NCBI GenBank assembly: GCA_019649035.1
Contig: BMAT01011507.1
Coordinates: 10,256-32,887 of the forward strand
Reading direction: 5' to 3'
From: Elysia marginata
Lineage: Eukaryota; Mollusca; Gastropoda; Plakobranchidae
Length of the DNA stretch: 22,632 nt
The number at the start of each line of letters is the position of its first letter. Position 1 is the first letter of the stretch. Under the pieces are notes generated by a model. The model did not search any database, was not told where the DNA came from, and was given only the letters and a program-made list of their open reading frames with translations. This document shows positions 16,075 to 22,632 of the stretch, piece by piece. Position numbers and translations under genes: made by a program.

Positions 16075-19000
16075 TAATGTATAAGTTATATTTATTGTCC
16101 TCTGTAAAATGAACATAATTGTCACATATAATAATTCAATATTACAACCATCTTTAGATACAATTTTAAAAATGACATGATACATATTTAGAATAAAGTT
16201 CCGTTGCAAAAAAAATTTGATTGGTCCAAGCATTTCATTATAACAAATTATGCCCAACCAATGCTGTTGAAAATTTCAATGTACACGATTGTATGTTTTT
16301 TATGGTGTTAATATAAAAGTGGAGGAAAATGATCTGCATAAATAAATATAAGTGTAATTAAAGCATACAGGTCAAACCTAGTTGTATATACATTATAAAA
16401 ACAATATGCGAGCAGTATATCCCTCAGCTCAGATGGAGTGGTGGTCCCTAGAGCTTAAGCTAAAAAAATGATAGGAAATAAAGATCAAACTACATGTAGT
16501 TGTATACAAGTTGAAGATGACTTGGGCAGTATCAAATAATGTGTGAGATTTGGCTTCACCTGGCATTGCAGTGAAGTAAGGGGAGATTGTCACCCTGCAA
16601 ACGTTTAAGTAGGTGCTACCAGGACCTCTGTTTTCAAAGCGGACCTCAAACCCATAGATATAGAAGCAATCTCACTCTTGTGGAGCATTAAGGCCAGTCA
16701 AGGCATATTTTGTGGACAAGAAAGCCAATAAGTAGAACTATAGTGTTTCCAAAGTTTCATCATATGATCAGTCCTCAAGCAGTGTATGTCTCAGAGCAAT
16801 TTTAAGTATTATAGGAAAACTTAAAAAAAGAAGTTCAAATCAATCTTGAGTTCAGTTTATGGCATATCATTTATCATTTGATTAAAGCAGAAAAAGGCTG
16901 TTCCTTCTTCAGAAAGCCATATGTACAGTGGTGGAAATTTTTTCATGTTGTTTGTATACCAGATTCTGGAAACATCTTGTTGCCACCTTTGGTAAGATAT
17001 GAAAATATATAAGGCACTTAATACAAAGCAAAAGGTTCTGAACTACTTTCTTTTACTCTCAGCAGTTTTAGCATGCTGGATCAGACTGTCCACAGACTCT
17101 TTTTTTAACTACCTGGCATGCGTGTTCTAAAGTCTAGTTTCTTTTTTTTTTGCCTGCAGACATAAAATGCAGTTAAGTATGCTTTAGAATTTAATTTATT
17201 TTAGGCATTCAAACCACTGAAGATGTCAGCAACTGACTATTGACAAAGTTGGAAATAAGACCATGTAAATGAATGACTGAAACATAACATTATATTATGT
17301 ACTTCAGACATGGGAGGCGAGAGGGAAAACTTACAGTTTTGGACATAAATAAATCATTTATTTTCATATTTTTCTTTAAAATTTTCATTTGTGGAAGCCC
17401 AGCATAAAAGTTCGCAATATATTGAATGCTTGAACTTTGCCTAGAACACTAATTGTTTGCAATAAAAACAGGCTGCTGTGTCCAGATAAACAATTCATAA
17501 AGCTTTATGCCCTTTCCCAGTAACCTGCAAACCTATCATGCTTCTTTTTTAGGTAGATTTTGCTGCAACTAAAAAGTTCGATAAGGATACATGAGGGAAA
17601 AAAGCTAAAACACTGTAAACAAGCACAGCACACTTCTAATTCATATGCGCATAAAATTTTATAATCTGCTTCTGTGAGATTGTCCAGTGTGTATGGAAAA
17701 GGAGGCTGTCTGGTTTATTTGGCGTTTGTTTTGTTTTTTTTGGCACATCAAGGCTACCTTTTCACACTAGGATCAACAAATTCAAACATATCACAGTAGT
17801 GCATTAAAAGAAACAAGAAAAAAAAAAAGCATATCACATCTCATAAAGTGTGAAGTAAAACTGCAGCTTCGGTCCCAGTTTGATTAGATGATCATAAATG
17901 TAAAAGCAATGAAAGAAATGAGTCTAACTTCAAGAAAAAATCTGTATCAATATTTTTGTATCATGTCTAGAAATAAAGATTGCTATCATCACTAATGGCA
18001 AAGTTACTGAAAAAAAAAGAAATTTGTACATCTTTCCCTAAGATGTGTAAATTTAGATATAAAAATTGTTTTTGAAAAGCTGCTCAATCATTTCTTGCTA
18101 AATTGTATCAAACTGAATAAACTTGCAATATTCTTGATCTTGTCTTCCTTCCATGCCATATTATTAAAACCTTAATAAAAGCGCGACTAGCGTACATACA
18201 GGGTAGACTTTAACAGTTGTCCTTAAGTCACATAAACAAAGCAACAGACCAAGTCTTGTTTTCCAGTCAAAATTTATGCTTTTGCATTGAGACAAAGAAA
18301 GGATGTGTAAAGCATTTCTTTCTCATTTTCTTTCTTTTTCTTCGATGGTCATCAACATGCAAAAACAATTGGTTGAGATTGAAATAGAAAGACTCAAACT
18401 CTGTCTTGCATCTTTCATATTTAACTTCAAGTTGTAATCTTATTTATTAAAATGACCTAACACTACTGACCAAACACTCCATTCATGACTTGCCTCTTTA
18501 TCACCCACAGGCATATTCAACACTTGCACTCAATCACTCTCTTGCCATATAAATATTTGTACCTCATAGCATAATTATTATATCATATGCGTCTCCTGTT
18601 CTTTTTCTGTCATACATTATGTCTTCCACAAAGTTTTTGAAAAATATATGTATATTTACATTTATTACAGATTTGTGATTTAGTATGCTTTTTATCAAGT
18701 AAAGCAAATGGTGATAAACTATCAGATATGTACAAAATGAAGCAATTTAATAGGAATATAAAACAATGTCCCAACAATCAGTGTTATGAAATAGATTTGG
18801 ATTTCCTCATGTTTAAAAAAAAATTGCAAAAAAAATAAAAATTGTCTGCATATAAACTTTTTTAACACAAAAATGGTGCTTATAACACTATTTACGTATA
18901 GTAGTTTTAAACAATAGATACTGGTAAGTCTATTTCTTTTCCTTTGTCTTATTTTTAAATTGAAATTTTTTTAGACAACAGCTAGAAGTGGTTTGATATG

Positions 19001-20275
19001 GCTGGGTATATATCCACTAGAGCTTGATCACAGTTTCTGTAGTAACCAATTTTGACGAAAAATGACTACGATAACTACAACACAATAGTTACTTCATTAT
19101 GAGACAAGAATTTTCTGATATTTATCATCAGTACAGGGTCAAAATCTAACCTACGCAGCCCGCAGCTATCGCAAAAAGCATGATGAAAAGAAAGTTGGAA
19201 AATGATCTTAGTAGTACTACACAAAAATCAAGGCTATAATGTCCTAAAACATAAGAGAAACTTTTTTAGAACTTTGGAAGGTAACCGCAATTTTAAAATT
19301 CCAAAATGCATCCAAAAAAGCAGTTGTAAAGCTTTCATATTGTCTTGAGTTTATCAAAGCTTTCCCAACCAAACAGGTGAGGGATATTGATTTACCAAAT
19401 GTGAATAAAAGGATATCATTTTCACCGGATTACTCAAAACTTTAGTAGAATCACATGTTTCTAATCAACCAACAATTTCATAGCAGCAGTAAACATTTTG
19501 AAAAAAAAAACAGGATGATTATGGCTTTGAAGGAGAGAGAGAAAGGATGAATAAGCTATACATAGAACGAAGGACAAGTAGAGAATGCATGTCCTTTTAA
19601 CCGTTACTAACTATTTAGCAATTTGGCCCTGCAGTGATAGGTGGGAGGGAGAGGGGGGGGGGGTGGTTGCATTGAAGTGTAACATGTCTCAGCTCGGAGA
19701 GCTTCATCCTTCATTGATACAGTCTTCAGGTAATGAGATAAGCCATGAGACAAGAGTAAAGTCCCTTATCTAAGTATCCACTTGCAAAATTCTTAGGTAT
19801 TAGAGTCTTATTTTGTTATTTTTCTTGCTTTTATAAAAAAAAACCTCTAGACTCCAAACTAAAAAAAAAATAGAGCTAAAGGAAAATGTGTACTCTCAAT
19901 ACAAATACACCTCATAAAATCTTAAAGACTGTATTCAAGAGGCAGCAGGCATTCCCACTTTATTATTGAATAGCATTGTCTTCCTAATATTTTCCAAACA
20001 GACGTCAGCACATGAACAACTATGTGCTAGCATTTATTGTATTATTGAATCTCACAGAAATAGATGCGAGAAAAGTTCTGCTACTCTTGTTGGAATCTCA
20101 TTCCTAATTGGAGAATGAAAGGCCTGGCTGCATCATAAGCTGTGCTGGGTTCTAACATTGTGGAGCTCCATTAGATTTGCTGGACTTGATTAAGTAAACT
20201 TGTTTGTGGTTGTGAACGTTCCTACTAGTATTTGTAGTTGTCATGACATGAAGATGAAAACCTGGAAGCAGGTCA
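16075..20275 (-). other. Inferred long 3' UTR of the minus-strand gene
   Basis: About 4.2 kb between the stop codon (TCA on plus at 20276-20278) and a good poly(A) signal at 16091-16096. It is uniformly AT-rich with many homopolymers and has no exon, transposon or long open frame that I can identify. A C-run on the minus strand (G on plus) lies at about 19653-19663. TTTATT also occurs closer to the stop (for example about 20033), so shorter ends are possible. Confidence 0.5.
16091..16096 (-). terminator. Likely polyadenylation signal, minus strand
   Basis: TTTATT on plus is AATAAA on minus. It is followed on minus by a GT-rich stretch (GGTTGCCTGGTGTC, 16068-16055), which fits a downstream element. 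The position marks where the repeat-rich intergenic DNA gives way to the clean AT-rich stretch. Confidence 0.5.
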
Positions 20276-20334
20276 TCACAGTCTGCTGATGAACGGATCA
20301 GCCTCCTCCCCTCTTACAGCAGCATCATCAACTG
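20276..20334 (-). CDS. Last coding exon of the minus-strand gene
   Basis: 59 nt: two bases finishing a split Ala codon, 18 whole codons (VDDAAVRGEEADPFISRL) and TGA. The acceptor follows a strong C/T tract (CTTTCTTTCTTTTTCCTATT on minus). Other frames hit stops or give unlikely peptides. Confidence 0.75.
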
Positions 20335-22125
20335 CTAGGAATAGGAAAAAGAAAGAAAGAAAGAGAAAATTAGGATTTTATACATTGTAATTAACTCTAT
20401 GTTCACTTTGTTGAGGTCTTCCAATATCTGTGTTCTTGCAGGTTTTGTTTTGTTTTTTGTTTTTGAACATAATGGCTTTTTGTTTCATAAAATCTTGAAT
20501 TCTGAGAGTGGTGTTTGTTGTTGCTGTTTCTGTTTCTATATTTTCATACTTTTTCTTTCATTTTAATTTTTTGTTCTAGTATAAATACAGAGAATCAGCA
20601 TGCATCATCAACAAAAGATAAAATTAAAAATTTGCCCAAAAAGCGACCATGCGAGAAAAAAAAATTCAAATAGAATATTTCCTTTATTTTATCTATAAAT
20701 ATTTGAAGAAACTTTTAGAAGAGGTATGTTTTAAGGAACTGTATTAAATGAGATGAGATGTTTATCCTATATGTTTGTAACTAACGTGTTTTAAAGAGTA
20801 TGAATATCAAAGTTTATAATTTCATATGCCTCAAGCCCAGTCCTCATGAATCTAAAAACCTCCACATTTACAAGTTAGTTCCTTCTATTTCTTAATGTTC
20901 CTCATTCAAAATAAGTCAACTAGCATCTTTTTAGTGCTTCATTATGACATTTTCAAATACAGTATTTTTAATATAAAAAACTCTACAAATAAATTTTTTA
21001 AACAATTCTTTGAATGTAAGAAAAGTAACATCTGGCTCAGCTGAGGTAATTGTAAGACAAACAGACATTGTCACAAAAATGGTAAAGCTGAAATATGAAA
21101 ACCAAACCTTTTTTTTTTTTTTTGTAAAGAAAGGTCAAAGTCAGAACACTTTAAAACGGTATATAAGTGAAATGAATTTTAAAATAATTGACAAAGAATG
21201 CCCTGAAGGCAGACAGAAACACAACGATGTAACCCGTTATATCTCACGTCCGTATAACTAATCGAGTACACAGAACTTGTAGGTGAACCTGTGACATTTG
21301 CTTTTCAGTTCATTTTGTTTTGTTTTGTTTTAATGCAAAATCATAACATTCAAAGTCATAACAATATTAATAGTATGGCTTTATGAAATAGAGAACTTCG
21401 GGGGAAAAAAACTAAATTGAACAAAATACCATGTCTGTTTTTTGTGTGGAGAAAAGATCTGCTACTTTCTCACATTAGACTACTATTATTAGTTTATTAT
21501 ACTTCTGTGGCTATGAATGTGGCTTCATACACCAAAATTTAACCAAATACATGAATGTGTTTGTGAGAAATATATCTGTTATTTCATATATTATGCTAAT
21601 GAAATGTGACAAAAACCAAAAATCAACAACATTTAGACTAGAAATCTTCAAAAAAAAAAAAGATTCAGATATATTTTTTATCTTTCTTCCAGGGAAGGAC
21701 AAAAATAATGGTTCTGTAAAATGTGGAAAATGTAAGATATTTGTAGTTTTTCTTGTTCTGTTCTGTCTTTTTTGGCTAATTTAGAAAAGAAACACACAGA
21801 TATAAGACATAATGATACTTCAAAGAGATGAAACAAGCCTGATCAAATATCTTAATTGTCTTAAAGCTATATTTGTTTTTTTGAAGATTTATATTTTAAT
21901 CAGCCTCTGAGCACATTGAGTGTCAATTTTGTTTCAAATAATGATAATTCCAGGGTAAAAAAAGGGTATATAGAGTAGAGATAGTATTGATGACCCTATA
22001 CTTAAATGCTTGACTAGGCTCTGTCTTATCATACCCACCTTGTAAACTGAGCTCACTTAAGGCCTCGTTAACAGAGTCTACATGTGTGAGGTTCTTTATA
22101 TTGGAGGTCTGTAACTTTTCTCTCA
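20276..22125 (-). CDS. C-terminal end of an unrecognised protein, last two exons, 5' partial
   Basis: Two minus-strand exons, 22125-22039 and 20334-20276, join in phase 1. Together they give 47 residues: REKLQTSNIKNLTHV, then DSVNEALSELSLQ, an Ala made by the split codon, then VDDAAVRGEEADPFISRL and TGA. Splice sites are good: acceptors TTCTTAGATTGCAG and TTTTTCCTATTCCTAG with pyrimidine tracts, donor GTGGGT. The N-terminal part is amphipathic-looking and probably helical; the tail is acidic and ends in DPFISRL. I do not recognise the family and will not name it. The composition contrasts with the AT-rich junk around it, and the matching phases make chance unlikely. The rest of the gene lies beyond the right edge. 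Confidence 0.75.
20335..22038. other. Last intron of the minus-strand gene
   Basis: A 1.7-kb phase-1 intron, AT-rich, with several T and A homopolymers (for example about 21109-21123 and 21650-21660). Open frames at 21010-21261 and 21511-21784 show no domain. No repeat identified. Confidence 0.55.
22039..22125 (-). CDS. Penultimate exon of the minus-strand gene
   Basis: 87 nt, phase 1 at both ends. The two leading bases TG complete a Met, Val or Leu codon, followed by 28 whole codons ending in LSELSLQ. On minus, the acceptor is preceded by CTCTGTTTCTTTTCAACC and the donor is G|GTGGGT. Confidence 0.72.
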
Positions 22126-22632
22126 CTGCAATCTAAGAAGGTTGAAAAGAAACAGAGGTGAAAATAAAATACAATACTGGAGATAAAAATAGCCAGTTTC
22201 GGAAAACCTTTTTGAGGTAAGATAAGATAAGAATAGCTTTATTCATCCCATCATGGGAAATTCATATACACCTTTGTCTTAAAAAAACACAGATATCTAC
22301 ATATAATACCCAATAACATATATTAAAAGCATTATACAAAAACGGGTATAAAGTAGGCAAAATATGATATAAATTTTAGGAAATATGCAGTGCAGTAAAA
22401 ATTGTACAAACTTTAACATTGTCTTGTCTGGTAAACATATATAAATTGATAGGTAATTTAAGGTATTGATAATAAAAAAAAATAGGTACAATTGGTCCCA
22501 CAAAAATATAATACAAACACAGGAATTATTTTAAAAGGACTTTGTACAATTACCTTAAGACTATAGATCCCTAATTAACAAATTACAAAAACACTTTTAT
22601 AGTTGATTTAACAAATATTTCTTAGAACACTT
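22126..22632. other. Upstream intron of the minus-strand gene, incomplete
   Basis: No further exon recognised before the window edge. Contains the LINE-tail-like sequence at 22213-22262. Confidence 0.5.
22213..22262 (-). mobile_element. Probable LINE 3' terminus with TTATC tail
   Basis: On the minus strand: TGAATTTCCCATGATGGGAT, then GAATAAAGCTATTC and TTATC repeats. A small hairpin TTTCCCATGATGGGA followed by AATAAA and a short tandem tail is typical of L2/CR1-type LINE 3' ends in aquatic animals. The body, if present, extends to the right of 22262, but no coding part was recognised there. Confidence 0.5.

Noticed and set aside
16424-16460. AGCTCAGATGG resembling a tRNA A box
   Set aside because: No B box at the right distance and no cloverleaf could be drawn.
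22297-22503. A 68-codon minus-strand hydrophobic open frame beside the LINE-like tail
   Set aside because: The composition (Ile, Leu, Phe, Tyr) is what AT-rich DNA gives by chance; no LINE protein motif is present.

Overview
This window is AT-rich animal nuclear DNA. It has spliced genes with GT-AG introns, long untranslated regions, microsatellites and LINE/SINE debris. A CUB-CUB-LDLa-serine protease mosaic is a purely animal architecture. The style of the repeats (LINE 3' ends with ATT or TTATC tails, tRNA-derived SINE, foldback element) suggests a marine lophotrochozoan, most likely a mollusc; this is inference, not proof.

Layout. (1) Positions 480-12561, plus strand: ten coding exons of a secreted or membrane-tethered trypsin-like protease, open at its 5' end. 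They were found by reading splice sites and checking that phases match across every junction. The 617 residues visible hold CUB1, a Thr-rich linker, CUB2 with a long N-glycosylated insertion, an LDL-receptor class A module and a complete catalytic domain (His411, Asp462, Ser555; specificity-pocket Asp549; numbered from the first whole codon at 482). The signal peptide and any further N-terminal modules must lie upstream of the window. (2) Positions 12562 to about 14000: its 3' UTR, with three AATAAA signals. (3) About 14000-16070: an intergenic stretch with a GA-rich minisatellite and repeat debris, including a tRNA-like SINE. (4) About 16075-22125, minus strand: the last two coding exons of a second, unrecognised gene with an apparently very long (about 4.2 kb) 3' UTR. 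The two genes are convergent, tail to tail.

The introns of the protease gene carry most of the odd DNA: an inverted repeat whose two arms differ in a coding-like way (intron 1), local duplications (introns 5 and 6), a truncated LINE 3' end, a 150-bp tandem duplication and a 130-nt pure pyrimidine tract plus a CAT array just before the exon carrying the catalytic serine (intron 8), and a nearly symmetrical 210-bp foldback element with mirrored AAAATGGCGG motifs (intron 9). I saw no bacterial-type operon, CRISPR array, rRNA, convincing tRNA gene, or virus-like element.
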